Assembly: GCA_945900685.1 (NCBI GenBank)
Contig: CAMDJS010000003.1
Coordinates: forward strand, 1 to 45,154
Length of the DNA: 45,154 nt
Direction: 5' to 3'
From: Bordetella parapertussis
Lineage (GTDB): Bacteria > Pseudomonadota > Gammaproteobacteria > Burkholderiales > Burkholderiaceae_C
Shown here: positions 1 through 8,927 of the stretch, piece after piece
Numbering within the stretch: the first letter of the stretch is position 1
How the letters are laid out: each line of letters starts with the position of its first letter
Notes under the pieces: generated by a model
Databases searched by the model: none
What the model was told of the DNA's origin: nothing
What the model saw: the letters and a program-made list of their open reading frames with translations, nothing else
Position numbers and translations under genes: made by a program

Positions 1-1217
1 ATTTGGTTGTTGATGATGATGTGGACTGTGCCGCCGGTGGTGTAGCCACGGGTTTGCGCCAGCGCCAGCGTTTCCTGATTGACACCTTGACCGCCGAACG
101 CGGCATCGCCGTGCACCAGCACGGGCAACACTTGGCTGCCGGTGGGGTCGCTGCGGCGGTCCATGCGCGAACGCACCGAGCCTTCAACCACCGGATTCAC
201 AATTTCCAAATGCGATGGGTTGAATGCCAGTGACAAGTGCACGGGACCGCCAGGGGTGGGCATATCGGAGCTGAAGCCTTGGTGGTATTTGACATCACCA
301 GCAGGCAACTCTTCAGGGGCGGTGTGGTCGAATTCAGCGAACAAATCCTTGGGCATTTTGCCCATGATGTTGACCAGCACATTCAAGCGGCCACGGTGCG
401 CCATGCCGATGACGACTTCTTGCACGCCTTGTTTACCGGCGGCTTGAATCAGTTCATCCATGGCTGCAATAAAGCTCTCGCCGCCTTCCAGCGAAAACCG
501 TTTTTGACCAACGTACTTGGTGTGCAAGTAGCGCTCTAAACCCTCGGCGGCGGTCAGCCTGTCCAGAATGTGTTTTTTCTTGTCGTTTGAAAATGCCGGG
601 TGGCTGCGAATGCTTTCAAGCTTTTGTTGCCACCAACGTTTTTCACCCATATCGGTGGTGTACATGTACTCGGCACCCAGCGTGCCGCAATAGGTCTGGC
701 GCAAGGCGTTGAGCAACTCGCGCAGGCTCATACGGTCTTTGCCGAAAAAGGTGTTGCTGGTGTCGAACACTGTTTCTTGGTCGGCGTCGGTGAAACCGTA
801 AAACGACAGTTCTAATTCAGGAATATGGGGGCGCTCGGTGCGCTGTAAGGGGTCGAGATTGGCCCAAAGTTGGCCGTTGTTGCGGTAAGCCGCAATCAGT
901 TGTTGCACCGCTGTGCGTTTACGCCCCATCTCTTGGTCGGCGCTGGCCATGACGACACGGGTGCCGCCTTGCTTGGCGCGCTCGGCAAACGCATTGATCA
1001 CCGGTTGGTGGGGCACATCCTTGGATTGGCTGCCATCGACGGCAGGCACATGCTGCAATGCATCGAAATACTGGCGCCAAGTGTCTGGCACGCTGCCGGG
1101 ATTGAGGAGATAGTTTTCATACATCTCTTCGACGTAAGGGGCGTTGCCCCCGAAGAGATAAGTGTTGCCTGCATAGGCTTGATAGACGGACGAACCCGTC
1201 TGCGGTGAATCGCTCAT
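1..1217 (-). CDS. sucA: 2-oxoglutarate dehydrogenase E1, N-terminal part
   Basis: This is the thiamine-diphosphate-dependent E1 of the 2-oxoglutarate dehydrogenase complex, which decarboxylates 2-oxoglutarate in the TCA cycle. About 405 residues are present, and the rest lies beyond the left window edge. The N-terminus has the typical SucA opening, with YLFGGNAPYVEEMYENYL near residue 20 (it normally contacts E2). Further on come GMAHRGRLNVL and a GDAAFGGQG motif, both typical of the OGDH E1 core. The ATG at 1217 has a strong ribosome site, GGAGG, six bases upstream. No in-frame stop is seen to the edge. sucB and lpd would be expected next, but they are outside the window. The identification is firm. 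Confidence 0.95.
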   Translation of the reverse strand, partial: MSDSPQTGSSVYQAYAGNTYLFGGNAPYVEEMYENYLLNPGSVPDTWRQYFDALQHVPAVDGSQSKDVPHQPVINAFAERAKQGGTRVVMASADQEMGRKRTAVQQLIAAYRNNGQLWANLDPLQRTERPHIPELELSFYGFTDADQETVFDTSNTFFGKDRMSLRELLNALRQTYCGTLGAEYMYTTDMGEKRWWQQKLESIRSHPAFSNDKKKHILDRLTAAEGLERYLHTKYVGQKRFSLEGGESFIAAMDELIQAAGKQGVQEVVIGMAHRGRLNVLVNIMGKMPKDLFAEFDHTAPEELPAGDVKYHQGFSSDMPTPGGPVHLSLAFNPSHLEIVNPVVEGSVRSRMDRRSDPTGSQVLPVLVHGDAAFGGQGVNQETLALAQTRGYTTGGTVHIIINNQ

Positions 1218-1417
1218 TGCTGACCTCCGTTTCCCTGCAGGAAACATAAGTTTGGTTGATAAACCCTCCGCGACACGGCTGAACCGGTTAGCGGATGCGA
1301 CCGGTGCCTTGAAGAACACCGATATGTGCTGGTCATTGTGCCACCAAAGTCTGACAGTTTCACGACAAAGTTTCGGGGCTATGTGCTGCTGCCGGGCTTA
1401 AACGCTTGTTTCTGTTG
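1218..1417. other. sucA upstream region, no gene seen
   Basis: This is the leader side of the 349-base gap between prpE and sucA. Next to the sucA start it holds the GGAGG ribosome site and a short hairpin, TTTCC/GGAAA, around 1229-1243. I see no convincing open reading frame, tRNA or -35/-10 pair. A promoter for sucA is expected here but I cannot place it. Confidence 0.4.
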
Positions 1418-1563
1418 GAGCGATGCGCCGGGCTCAAACGCCGCTCACCGCCGCAAGCGGCAACGTTCGCTACACGTTTGACCCGGCGTATCGCTCAAGT
1501 TAGACATGTTCGCGCCTGTTAAGTTTGACCCGGCGCATCGCTCAAGTTAGACATGTTCGCGCC
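1418..1563. repeat. REP-like direct and inverted repeat cluster
   Basis: A 41-base unit occurs twice in direct orientation, at 1476-1516 and 1523-1563, with one mismatch and a 6-base spacer. An inverted partial copy at 1418-1440 can pair with 1475-1496 (one extra base), enclosing a smaller hairpin (CCGCT at 1441-1445 with AGCGG at 1456-1460). Each direct unit also carries GGCGC/GCGCC ends that could pair. A shorter related piece is at 1391-1404. The cluster starts 3 bases after the prpE stop and fills the gap before sucA. It could be a REP-type element, a transcription terminator or both. No T-run follows, so a simple intrinsic terminator is not evident. Confidence 0.7.
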
Positions 1564-1566
1564 GTT

Positions 1567-3459
1567 TTAAGTCAGCTGTTCTTTGATCTGCTGCAACGGC
1601 GTGGGGTCATCAATCGTGGTCAAGTCGCCGGGATCGCGGTTTTCGCATACCGCTTGTATGGCGCGGCGCAGCAACTTGCCGCTGCGTGTTTTGGGCAGCA
1701 GGCTCAGGAACAAGACGCGCGACGGCCTGGCCACCGCGCCCAACTGGCTGTCAACCAGTTTCATGATCTCGCCTTCCAGCTTCAGCCTCGCAGCTGAATC
1801 GCCCAACGCTGACGCATCTTTGGCGACCACAAACGCCATCGCCACCTGGCCTTTGAGTTGATCCGCCACACCGACCACCGCCACCTCGGTCACATTTGGG
1901 TGGCTGGAAATGCTTTCCTCGATTTCTCTCGTACCCAAGCGATGACCGGCGACGTTGATCACATCGTCCGTGCGCCCCAATATGTAGAAATAACCGTCTT
2001 CATCCCGCACGCCCCAGTCGAACGTGGAATACACCAGCTTGCCGGGCACGCTTTGCCAATAGGTTTTCACATAGCGCTCATCGTCGCCCCACAAGGTTTG
2101 CAAACAGCCTGGGGGCAAAGGTCCTTCGATGACAACCACGCCTTTTTCCTTTGCGCCGCTGAGTTCTTCGCCAGTGTTGTCGTTCAACAATTTCACATCA
2201 AAGCCGTAAATGGGTATGCCTGGACTGCCAAATTTGCTGGGCATTTTTTGTACGCCGTTGGCCACGGTCAAAATCGGCCAACCGGTTTCGGTCTGCCAAT
2301 AGTTATCGATGATCGGCTTGCCCAATCCATCGGCAATCCATTGCGCGGTCGGTTCGTCCAATGGTTCACCGGCCAGGTACAAAGCTTTCAGGCTGGAAAT
2401 ATCGTATGTGGACAACAAAGCCGGGTCTTGCTTTTTCAACACACGCACGGCTGTCGGCGCGCTGAACATGTGCGTGACTTTGTATTTTTCAACCAACTCC
2501 CACCAGACGCCGCCGTGCGGGCGCGTGGGCAGGCCTTCATACATCAGCGTCGCCATGCCTGCGATCAGCGGGCCATAAATAATGTAGCTGTGACCGACTA
2601 CCCAGCCAATGTCGCTGGTACTGAAATAGACATCGCCGGGCTGGCCTTCAAAAATATGCTGCATGCTGGCCGCCAAGGCCACGGTGTAACCGCCTGTGTC
2701 GCGTTGCACGCCCTTGGGTTTGCCGGTCGTGCCGGACGTGTACAAGGTGTAGCTGGGGTGCGCGCTGTCCAACCAGACACAAGGCACTTTCGCGTTGAGG
2801 TGTTGCTGACGCAATTCAGCGTATGCGTGGTCTCGCCCCGGCACAGAGGTGAAAGCAGATAAACCTCGGTCCACCATCAACACCGCCGACGGTTTGTGTC
2901 GACTGAGCGTTATGGCTTCATCGAGCAGCGGTTTGTAAGGCACGACCTTGCCACCGCGTGAACCGGCATCCGCGCTGGTGATCAGCACCGGGCTGGCGTC
3001 GTCAATCCGTGTTGCCAGTGAATGCGAAGCAAAACCACCAAACACCACCGAATGAATCGCACCGATGCGCACGCAGGCCAACATGGCAAACGCCGCCTCG
3101 GCAATCATGGGCATGTAAATCAGCACGCGGTCGCCCTGCTTGACGCCCAGGCTTTGCAAAATCGCCGCCATGCGCTGCACTTCATCGGAAAGTTGCGCAA
3201 AGCTGTAGGTCACTTCCTGACCGGTTTCGGTGGACACATAAATCAGTGCGGCTTGATCGGGGCGCTCTTGCAAATGCCGGTCCACCGCGTTGTGACACAA
3301 ATTGGTGGTGCCGCCGACAAACCAATGGGCAAAAGGCGGTTTGCTGTAGTCGCAAATTTGCGAAGGTTTGACCTGCCAGTCAATCAAGCTTGCTTGTTCT
3401 GCCCAAAAACCTTCGCGGTCTTGGATGGAACGTTGGTAAAAACTGGCGTACTTTGTCAC
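1567..3459 (-). CDS. prpE: Propionyl-CoA synthetase (propionate-CoA ligase)
   Basis: An AMP-forming acyl-CoA synthetase that activates propionate, or a related short acid, to the CoA ester in the cytoplasm. The ANL-family core is clear: the P-loop YTSGTTGKPKG near residue 237, WQTETGWP, GRTDDVINVAGHR near 495, and a C-terminal PKTRSGK whose lysine (about 596) is the usual acetylation-controlled catalytic residue. The N-terminal GGTTNLCHNAVDRHL and ITSADAGSRGG segments fit PrpE better than Acs. I chose the GTG at 3459 because AAGGAGAGA sits just upstream and the resulting 630 residues match the family length. An ATG at 3516 would overlap the upstream gene and add an unconserved leader. It is the last gene of an operon with the hydrolase and acuI. 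Acetate or 3-hydroxypropionate as substrate cannot be excluded. Confidence 0.88.
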   Translation of the reverse strand: MTKYASFYQRSIQDREGFWAEQASLIDWQVKPSQICDYSKPPFAHWFVGGTTNLCHNAVDRHLQERPDQAALIYVSTETGQEVTYSFAQLSDEVQRMAAILQSLGVKQGDRVLIYMPMIAEAAFAMLACVRIGAIHSVVFGGFASHSLATRIDDASPVLITSADAGSRGGKVVPYKPLLDEAITLSRHKPSAVLMVDRGLSAFTSVPGRDHAYAELRQQHLNAKVPCVWLDSAHPSYTLYTSGTTGKPKGVQRDTGGYTVALAASMQHIFEGQPGDVYFSTSDIGWVVGHSYIIYGPLIAGMATLMYEGLPTRPHGGVWWELVEKYKVTHMFSAPTAVRVLKKQDPALLSTYDISSLKALYLAGEPLDEPTAQWIADGLGKPIIDNYWQTETGWPILTVANGVQKMPSKFGSPGIPIYGFDVKLLNDNTGEELSGAKEKGVVVIEGPLPPGCLQTLWGDDERYVKTYWQSVPGKLVYSTFDWGVRDEDGYFYILGRTDDVINVAGHRLGTREIEESISSHPNVTEVAVVGVADQLKGQVAMAFVVAKDASALGDSAARLKLEGEIMKLVDSQLGAVARPSRVLFLSLLPKTRSGKLLRRAIQAVCENRDPGDLTTIDDPTPLQQIKEQLT

Positions 3460-3478
3460 AACTCTCTCCTTGTCTTTC

Positions 3479-4084
3479 TTATTTGATGAGGGCATGCACC
3501 TCTTTGAAATGCTCATGCTCTGCGGTGCGCAACCATTCGAACAAAACCATTTCGGTGGTCAGCAATTCGGCACCTGCTGCAGCCAAGCGGTCGTAAGCAG
3601 CATCCCGGTTGCGCTCGGTGCGCGAGGTGCACGCATCGGTGACTACCCAGACCTCAAATTCATCTTCCAACAAATCTAACGCGGTCTGCAACAAACACAC
3701 ATGGGCTTCCACCCCGGCAATCACAATGCTTGACGGCGTCGGCTCCGCCGCAGCAGGTTTTTGCAAATGCTTGGGCAAGCTGCGTGCGTTGCCCGCCGGT
3801 TTGCTTTTGACCTCGGGACGCAACCATTCGACCAAACCTTCTTCACAGGCGCTGAATTGCATTTTGGCCAAGGTCTGTTTGCACAAGGCTTTCATCGCAG
3901 ACGGGTTGCTGCCGAGCTTGCCCGGGTTTTGCTCCGTGCCCCACACCGGCACACCCAATATTTGCGCGGCCTGCGCCAGTCTCATGGCGTTAGCGATACA
4001 AGCCTCTCCTTGGAACATCGCAGGCATGAGGCGTTGCTGGAAATCGACCAGCACCAGTTGGGAATCTTCTGCGTCCAGCAACAT
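3479..4084 (-). CDS. Isochorismatase-family cysteine hydrolase
   Basis: A 201-residue cytoplasmic alpha/beta hydrolase of the isochorismatase (cysteine hydrolase) superfamily. The catalytic triad is visible: Asp14 in VLVDFQQ, Lys74 in LAKMQ and Cys130 in GVEAHVC. Bacterial members of this short form are similar to YcaC-like and ISOC-type hydrolases, and their substrates are mostly unknown. An insertion around residues 92-117 (AGNARS to PTPSS), rich in Lys, Pro and Ala, is unusual. The start lies 3 bases after the acuI stop and the stop is 19 bases before the prpE GTG, so the three genes are probably one transcript. The family is firm, but I do not know the substrate. Confidence 0.85.
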   Translation of the reverse strand: MLLDAEDSQLVLVDFQQRLMPAMFQGEACIANAMRLAQAAQILGVPVWGTEQNPGKLGSNPSAMKALCKQTLAKMQFSACEEGLVEWLRPEVKSKPAGNARSLPKHLQKPAAAEPTPSSIVIAGVEAHVCLLQTALDLLEDEFEVWVVTDACTSRTERNRDAAYDRLAAAGAELLTTEMVLFEWLRTAEHEHFKEVHALIK

Positions 4085-4087
4085 GGT

Positions 4088-5062
4088 TTAAATCCTCACC
4101 ACCACGCGGCCGCGCACTTGCCCGGCCATCAAGGCATGGGCTTTCTCAATCGCCTGCTCCAAGCTGACTTCCTCAATCATGCTTTCCAGTTTGGCCAAAT
4201 CCAAATCCTGCGCTAACCTGTCCCACGCTTTCTGACGCAAGGCCAGCGGGGCCATCACAGAATCCACACCGATGAGCCGCACATTGCGCAAGATGAAAGG
4301 CATGACGGTGGTCGGTAAATCCATGCCTTGCGCCAATCCGCATGCGGCCACTGCACCGCCGTAACGGGTTTGTGCCAGCACATTGGCCAGCGTGTGTGAG
4401 CCTACAGCATCGACCACCCCGGCCCAGCGTTCCTTTTGAAACGGTTTGCCCGGCGCTGACAATTCAGCCCTGTCCATGATGCTTTGCGCGCCCAGCGATT
4501 TCAAATAGGCTTCCTCACTGGCTTTGCCCGTGGCTGCCACCACGTTGAAGCCCAATTTGGAAAGCAAAGCCACGGCCACGCTGCCGACACCGCCGGTGGC
4601 ACCGGTCACCAGCACTTCGCCTTGACCAGGCTGAACGCCTTGCTGCTCCAACGCCATCACGCAGAGCATGGCGGTATAGCCAGCAGTACCAATTGCCATG
4701 GCATGACGCGGCGTGAAGGCCTGGGGCAGTTTCACCAGCCAATCGCCTTTCAAGCGCGCTTGCTCAGACAAACAGCCCCAATGGGTTTCGCCAACGCCCC
4801 AGCCGTTGTGCACAAACTGATCGCCTTCTTTCCACTGCGGATGCGATGAAGACAAAACGGTTCCGGCGCCGTCAATACCGGCCACCATGGGCCAGACGCG
4901 CACGACCGGGCTTTTGTTGGTGATGGCCAAACCATCTTTGAAATTCAAGGTCGAATAAGCCACTTTGACATGCACATCGGCATCCGGCAGACGGCTTTCT
5001 TCCAATGATTGGACGCTGGCATTGAAGGCGGGTTCTTTCTCGAGAACAATGGCACGAAACAT
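4088..5062 (-). CDS. acuI: Acryloyl-CoA reductase / YhdH-family oxidoreductase
   Basis: A 324-residue zinc-independent medium-chain reductase of the YhdH/AcuI group. Characterised AcuI proteins use NADPH to reduce acryloyl-CoA to propionyl-CoA. The family opening (MFRAIVLEK) is followed by STLNFKDGLA, a GIDGAGTV segment, a Rossmann motif GATGGVGSVA near residue 153 and the closing RGRVVVRI. The ATG at 5062 has AAAGGAA upstream and gives exactly the length usual for YhdH. An in-frame start at 5089 lacks a ribosome site. Because prpE lies two genes downstream in the same operon, a role in acrylate, 3-hydroxypropionate or DMSP-derived C3 metabolism is a reasonable inference. General protection from acryloyl-CoA is an alternative. 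Confidence 0.85.
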   Translation of the reverse strand: MFRAIVLEKEPAFNASVQSLEESRLPDADVHVKVAYSTLNFKDGLAITNKSPVVRVWPMVAGIDGAGTVLSSSHPQWKEGDQFVHNGWGVGETHWGCLSEQARLKGDWLVKLPQAFTPRHAMAIGTAGYTAMLCVMALEQQGVQPGQGEVLVTGATGGVGSVAVALLSKLGFNVVAATGKASEEAYLKSLGAQSIMDRAELSAPGKPFQKERWAGVVDAVGSHTLANVLAQTRYGGAVAACGLAQGMDLPTTVMPFILRNVRLIGVDSVMAPLALRQKAWDRLAQDLDLAKLESMIEEVSLEQAIEKAHALMAGQVRGRVVVRI

Positions 5063-5149
5063 GTGAAATTCCTTTTGTTTGGAGATCAAGCGAAATCAGG
5101 ATTGTGCTTCAGATGGCCGCAGCAGACTCAGCCGTTAGAATCTGGCGCT

Positions 5150-5701
5150 ATGTTGAAACCGCTTCTCATTCTTTTTCTGTCCACGGGCTTGGCGCATGCC
5201 GCGCCGGTGGTGGCGCAAGAAGATGACTTAGAGAGCTTCATTAACCAGAACCTGGTCATATCCCAGATCAATTACATCGGTCAATCAGTAGGCAACCAAG
5301 CCTCTGACCTGGTCGTACACGCCATGGGCTTTTTGGGCGTACCTTACAAGCGTGGCGGCACGGGTATCAGCGGTTTCGATTGCAGCGGTTTCGTTCGCGC
5401 CATGTATGAAAACACCTTAGGCTTGGCTCTGCCGCATAACGCCAAAGCCCAAGCAGACGCCACCCAGACCATCCAACGTGAAGAATTGCAACCCGGCGAT
5501 CTGGTGTTTTTCAACACTTTGCGCCGGGCTTTCAGCCATGTGGGTATTTATGTCGGTGAAGGCAAGTTCATTCACTCACCCCGCACCGGGGGTGAGGTCC
5601 GCATAGAAAACATGTCGGACAGTTATTGGCGCAAACGCTTTAACGGTGCCCGCAGAGTCAGCAGCGAGTCCCTCAAAACCTCGGAATTTCAGCAGCGTTG
5701 A
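5150..5701 (+). CDS. Exported NlpC/P60 cell-wall peptidase
   Basis: A 183-residue NlpC/P60 cysteine peptidase, probably a periplasmic enzyme cutting peptidoglycan stem peptides. Residues 1-16 form a signal peptide (LLILFLSTGLAHA). The catalytic Cys is residue 78 in FDCSGFVR, the His is residue 130 in SHVGIYVG, and a third polar residue is His142 in IHSPRTGG. The reading frame is open back to 5009, but the ATG at 5150 is the start that gives a signal peptide and leaves room for promoters in the 87-base gap to acuI. The next gene starts 6 bases after the stop, so co-transcription with the YjgR-like ATPase is likely. The class is certain, but the exact cleavage specificity is not known. Confidence 0.9.
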   Translation: MLKPLLILFLSTGLAHAAPVVAQEDDLESFINQNLVISQINYIGQSVGNQASDLVVHAMGFLGVPYKRGGTGISGFDCSGFVRAMYENTLGLALPHNAKAQADATQTIQREELQPGDLVFFNTLRRAFSHVGIYVGEGKFIHSPRTGGEVRIENMSDSYWRKRFNGARRVSSESLKTSEFQQR

Positions 5702-5707
5702 CCTCAC

Positions 5708-7237
5708 ATGGCTGACCCCATACTGATCGCTACTTACAGCAACACACAATGTTTTTTGCTCCCCTCTTTGGCTAACCGCCATGGCTTGATCACCGGCGCC
5801 ACCGGATCCGGCAAAACCGTTACCCTGCAAACCATGGCCGAAGGTCTGTCGCGCATTGGCGTGCCGGTGTTCATGGCCGATGTCAAAGGCGACTTGAGCG
5901 GTATCAGCCAGCCCGGCAAACTGTCAGACAAAATGGCAGCCGTTTTGAAAGAACGCGGCCTGCCAACGCCCGCATTTGCCGCCAATCCTGTCACGCTGTG
6001 GGATGTGTTCGGTGAGCAAGGCCATCCGGTTCGCGCAACAGTCAGTGACATGGGGCCTTTGCTATTGGCGCGCATGTTGAACCTGAACGATACCCAAGCC
6101 GGTGTGCTCAATCTGGTGTTCAAAATTGCTGACGACAACGGCTTGTTGTTGCTCGATCTCAAAGACCTGCGCGCCATGCTTCAGCATGTGGGCGAAAACG
6201 CCAAAGATATCACCACCGAATACGGCAATGTCAGCGCGGCCAGTGTCGGCGCCATACAGCGCGGCTTGCTACAAATCAACGAGCAAGGCGGTGACCGCTT
6301 CTTCGGCGAGCCCATGCTGGATATTCACGATTTCATGCAAACCGACACCAACGGGCATGGTTTGGTCAATATTTTGGCGGCTGACAAGTTGATGAACGCG
6401 CCGCGTTTGTACGCCACGTTTTTGTTGTGGATGTTGTCCGAGTTGTTTGAACAATTGCCTGAAGTCGGCGACCTGGACAAACCCAAACTCGTGTTCTTTT
6501 TTGATGAAGCGCATTTGCTGTTCAACGATGCACCCAAAGTCCTGATTGAACGCATTGAACTGGTGGTTCGCTTGGTGCGCTCCAAAGGTGTGGGCGTGTA
6601 TTTCGTCACCCAAAATCCGCTGGATATTCCGGACAACGTGCTCGGCCAATTGGGCAACCGGGTGCAACACGTGTTGCGTGCCTTCACCCCACGTGACCAA
6701 AAAGCCGTCGCCGCAACAGCGCAAACCATGCGGCCTAAAAAAGGGCTGGATATTGAGGCTGCGATCACCGAGTTGTCTGTCGGTGAAGCCTTGGTCAGTC
6801 TGCTCGACGACAAAGGTCGCCCGACTGAAACCGAACGGGTTTTTGTGGTTCCCCCGGGCAGCCAACTCGGCCCCATCACTTCTGCGCAAAGACAGGCGCT
6901 CACAGACAGTTCTTTGGTGGCCGGTGTCTATGAAACAAACGTTGACCGTGAATCAGCCTACGAAAAAATCAAAGGTCGCGCACCCGCCATGGACGCAGAA
7001 TCGGTCAACCAAGCGCAGCAAAATTTGCAAAAAGCGTCTACGCCGCAAGACCACGGTGTCATGGGACACATGTCCGACATATTGTTCGGCACCACCGGCC
7101 CGCGTGGCGCCAAACGCGACGGCGTGGCTCAACTGGTGGTGAAAAGCGCGGTTCGCACCGTGGGTTCCGCCATCGGCCGGGAAATTGTGCGTGGCCTGCT
7201 CGGCGGCTTGCTGGGCGGCGGTGGTCGCAGGCGCTGA
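5708..7237 (+). CDS. HerA/FtsK-like ATPase, YjgR (DUF853) family
   Basis: A 509-residue P-loop ATPase of the YjgR/DUF853 family, related to HerA-FtsK hexameric motors. Walker A is GATGSGKT at residues 30-37, and Walker B is in LVFFFDEAH around 261-269. The segment [19 protein letters not shown] matches the sensor region seen in HerA-type helicases. The tail is glycine-rich and ends in arginines ([11 protein letters not shown]). The family is widespread in proteobacteria but its role is not settled. A DNA-translocating function is inferred from the fold. The start overlaps no other gene and follows the NlpC/P60 stop by 6 bases, with no strong ribosome site of its own, which suggests translation coupled to its neighbour. 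Confidence 0.88.
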   Translation: MADPILIATYSNTQCFLLPSLANRHGLITGATGSGKTVTLQTMAEGLSRIGVPVFMADVKGDLSGISQPGKLSDKMAAVLKERGLPTPAFAANPVTLWDVFGEQGHPVRATVSDMGPLLLARMLNLNDTQAGVLNLVFKIADDNGLLLLDLKDLRAMLQHVGENAKDITTEYGNVSAASVGAIQRGLLQINEQGGDRFFGEPMLDIHDFMQTDTNGHGLVNILAADKLMNAPRLYATFLLWMLSELFEQLPEVGDLDKPKLVFFFDEAHLLFNDAPKVLIERIELVVRLVRSKGVGVYFVTQNPLDIPDNVLGQLGNRVQHVLRAFTPRDQKAVAATAQTMRPKKGLDIEAAITELSVGEALVSLLDDKGRPTETERVFVVPPGSQLGPITSAQRQALTDSSLVAGVYETNVDRESAYEKIKGRAPAMDAESVNQAQQNLQKASTPQDHGVMGHMSDILFGTTGPRGAKRDGVAQLVVKSAVRTVGSAIGREIVRGLLGGLLGGGGRRR

Positions 7238-7497
7238 CTTCTTAACTTTTGTTTTTTGATTGGGTATTTATCATTAGGTACTCACAATATACGCTGCCTA
7301 CATTTATTCAAAATTTATTATTTTGAGTTGTATATTCATAAAAATAATATTAATTAATACAAACAACATTTAAAAACGCCGTATAAGTGTTGTTTTTGAT
7401 GTTTTTGGTAAATTAATTGATATATTTATACCTAATGAGTCGGTAGCAGCACTTGCCGACCTGTTCGAACCCGTACAACCCGAGCGTCAGCCTTCGT
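7238..7497. other. AT-rich intergenic region
   Basis: This gap is strikingly AT-rich compared with the flanking coding DNA, with long A/T runs around 7300-7435. A hairpin can form at 7439-7460 (GTCGGTA with TGCCGAC, one G-T pair) just before the start of the exported protein. A T-rich stretch follows the ATPase stop but without a clear GC stem. I see no tRNA or convincing small gene. It may hold a promoter or be a protein-silenced, recently acquired segment. Confidence 0.5.
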
Positions 7498-7953
7498 ATG
7501 CATACATTTTTCAAAGCTTTGCTTCTTGTTGGCCTGATGGTGTTGAGCCATCCTGCTTTAAGAGCGCAAACCGCGTGGCCGGTATTACAAAGTTCGATGT
7601 ACCCCTACATCGAATCCATGCAATTGACGCGCCATGAGCAAACCGTCTTGCTAGGCGAAGGTCACCAACAGACCGGTATTTTTTATGCCACCTTGCCTGA
7701 GGCCTACAGCGAACAGGTGCAAACCGAATTGATCAGCGACGGATTGATGAAGAACTGGCGACTTCATTCTGTGATGCGCTTAGGCACCAGTTTTGTGGTG
7801 ACGCTGACGCAGGATGAGCGCATTCTCGACATCAGGTTAACCAACACGGTCAGGGGGGTGGATGCTGTTTATTCTGTGTTGATGAATCAACGCAGTAACA
7901 GAAACAAATCTCGGGATGTCACCCAGGCACCGTTGAACAAATTGCCAGACTGA
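7498..7953 (+). CDS. Exported protein of unknown function
   Basis: I do not recognise a family. The predicted product has 151 residues and a clear signal peptide (FFKALLLVGLMVLSHPALRA, cleavage likely before Gln or Thr), so it should be periplasmic. The mature part is mixed alpha/beta by appearance, has no cysteine, and ends in a basic, Asn/Arg-rich tail. The frame stays open upstream to a TTG at 7453, but the ATG at 7498 directly begins the signal peptide. No strong ribosome site is visible for either. The following lipoprotein-like gene starts 33 bases after the stop, so the two are probably co-transcribed. Confidence 0.7.
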   Translation: MHTFFKALLLVGLMVLSHPALRAQTAWPVLQSSMYPYIESMQLTRHEQTVLLGEGHQQTGIFYATLPEAYSEQVQTELISDGLMKNWRLHSVMRLGTSFVVTLTQDERILDIRLTNTVRGVDAVYSVLMNQRSNRNKSRDVTQAPLNKLPD

Positions 7954-7986
7954 AACCAGCCACACAGCACTGCACCGGGTAAATTC

Positions 7987-8889
7987 ATGCATAACTATCT
8001 CCACTTGTTTTCAAAATGGCTGTCATTGAGCACACTGCTTGTTTTGACCACCGCTTGTTCCAGTTTTCTGAATTTAGAGGATGACAGCCAGCCCTTTTTC
8101 AGAACCGTGCGTGAAGCCATCAAACTCAATGAACCGGGAACGACAGACAAAGCGATGAGGCAAGCGCCTGCGTCTGCTGCCATACCCTTGCAAATGGCGC
8201 CTGCCGAGCCCGTGACCCCGAACGTGACACCTGTGGTTGTGCTGCCTAAAACAACCGCACCCGTGGCTGTGGTGGCACCAGCAATGGAAGAACCGCGCAA
8301 CGCCAACGCCAACGCCAAGATGCTGTTTGCCCCCTACGTACCTAGCCTGCGTGAAGGCGAAGCCCCGCGCAAATGGCAGAAAAACCCGGTCTACGATTTT
8401 CCTTGGATTGCGGGTTCACAACCGGTGCGGATCAATGAAGAAACCATCGTGGGTTTCGGCGATCAAATGCTGGGGCGCTTGTATGCACGCGCTGTGTTTG
8501 CAGACAGAACCGCAGACACATCCTGGCTTGACGCTGCACCTGTCGCTCCGCAAGCGGCTGCCGTCGTCCCTGATAAAAAATCCCGCAAAAACGCCCAAAA
8601 CAAACCGGTGGAATTGATGCCTGTGGTCAACCCGGCACCTAAAAAGAAATCGGTGCTTCAATGCGATGCAGGTGCGCCGTGTCTGGATATTGCGCGTGAT
8701 ATTTTGGTGGAAGATGCAGCCGCCAAAGGCTGGGAGATGCTGCTCAATCGACGCGTCAGTTTGCACAACGCTTTCCAATTCGCTAAAGGCGAGCGCGTGG
8801 TATGGATTGAGTTGACCTCAAATGGCGGACATGAGTTGGAGATGGAATACACCTTGCTGCCGGTGCAAACGAACTTGCAACGCAGGTAA
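7987..8889 (+). CDS. Putative lipoprotein of unknown function
   Basis: A 300-residue protein beginning with an N-terminal hydrophobic segment that ends TTACSS at residues 21-26. Cys24 could be lipidated, although the -3 position is Thr rather than Leu, so the lipobox is weak. Residues 55-100 are Pro/Ala/Val-rich and look like a flexible tether. A short conserved-looking part follows (YDFPWIAGSQPVRINEETIVGF is the region near 130-152), then a Lys/Asn-rich linker and a C-terminal block with Cys in LQCDAGAPCLDIARD. I do not recognise the family. The context is a likely operon with the exported protein before it. An outer-membrane or periplasmic location is inferred only from the signal. Confidence 0.7.
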   Translation: MHNYLHLFSKWLSLSTLLVLTTACSSFLNLEDDSQPFFRTVREAIKLNEPGTTDKAMRQAPASAAIPLQMAPAEPVTPNVTPVVVLPKTTAPVAVVAPAMEEPRNANANAKMLFAPYVPSLREGEAPRKWQKNPVYDFPWIAGSQPVRINEETIVGFGDQMLGRLYARAVFADRTADTSWLDAAPVAPQAAAVVPDKKSRKNAQNKPVELMPVVNPAPKKKSVLQCDAGAPCLDIARDILVEDAAAKGWEMLLNRRVSLHNAFQFAKGERVVWIELTSNGGHELEMEYTLLPVQTNLQRR

Positions 8890-8906
8890 CTTAGACAATT
8901 TCTAGC

Positions 8907-8927
8907 CCATCGCAGCATCTGCGATGG
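8907..8927 (+). terminator. Possible terminator hairpin
   Basis: A perfect 9-base stem (CCATCGCAG / CTGCGATGG) with a 3-base loop lies 18 bases after the lipoprotein-like gene. Only a weak T stretch follows, so it may be a rho-dependent or RNA-stabilising hairpin instead of a full intrinsic terminator. Confidence 0.45.

Noticed and set aside
1476..1563. CRISPR array
   Set aside because: Only two direct copies, and the 6-base spacer is too short for a CRISPR spacer.
1858..2862. Long plus-strand open frame of 334 codons
   Set aside because: It lies entirely antisense to prpE, and its product shows no family motif. GC-biased third positions of the real gene explain it.
7439..7500. tRNA-like signal (GTTCGAAC close to a GTCGG/CCGAC hairpin)
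   Set aside because: No acceptor or anticodon stem can be drawn around the T-loop-like bases, so it is not a tRNA.
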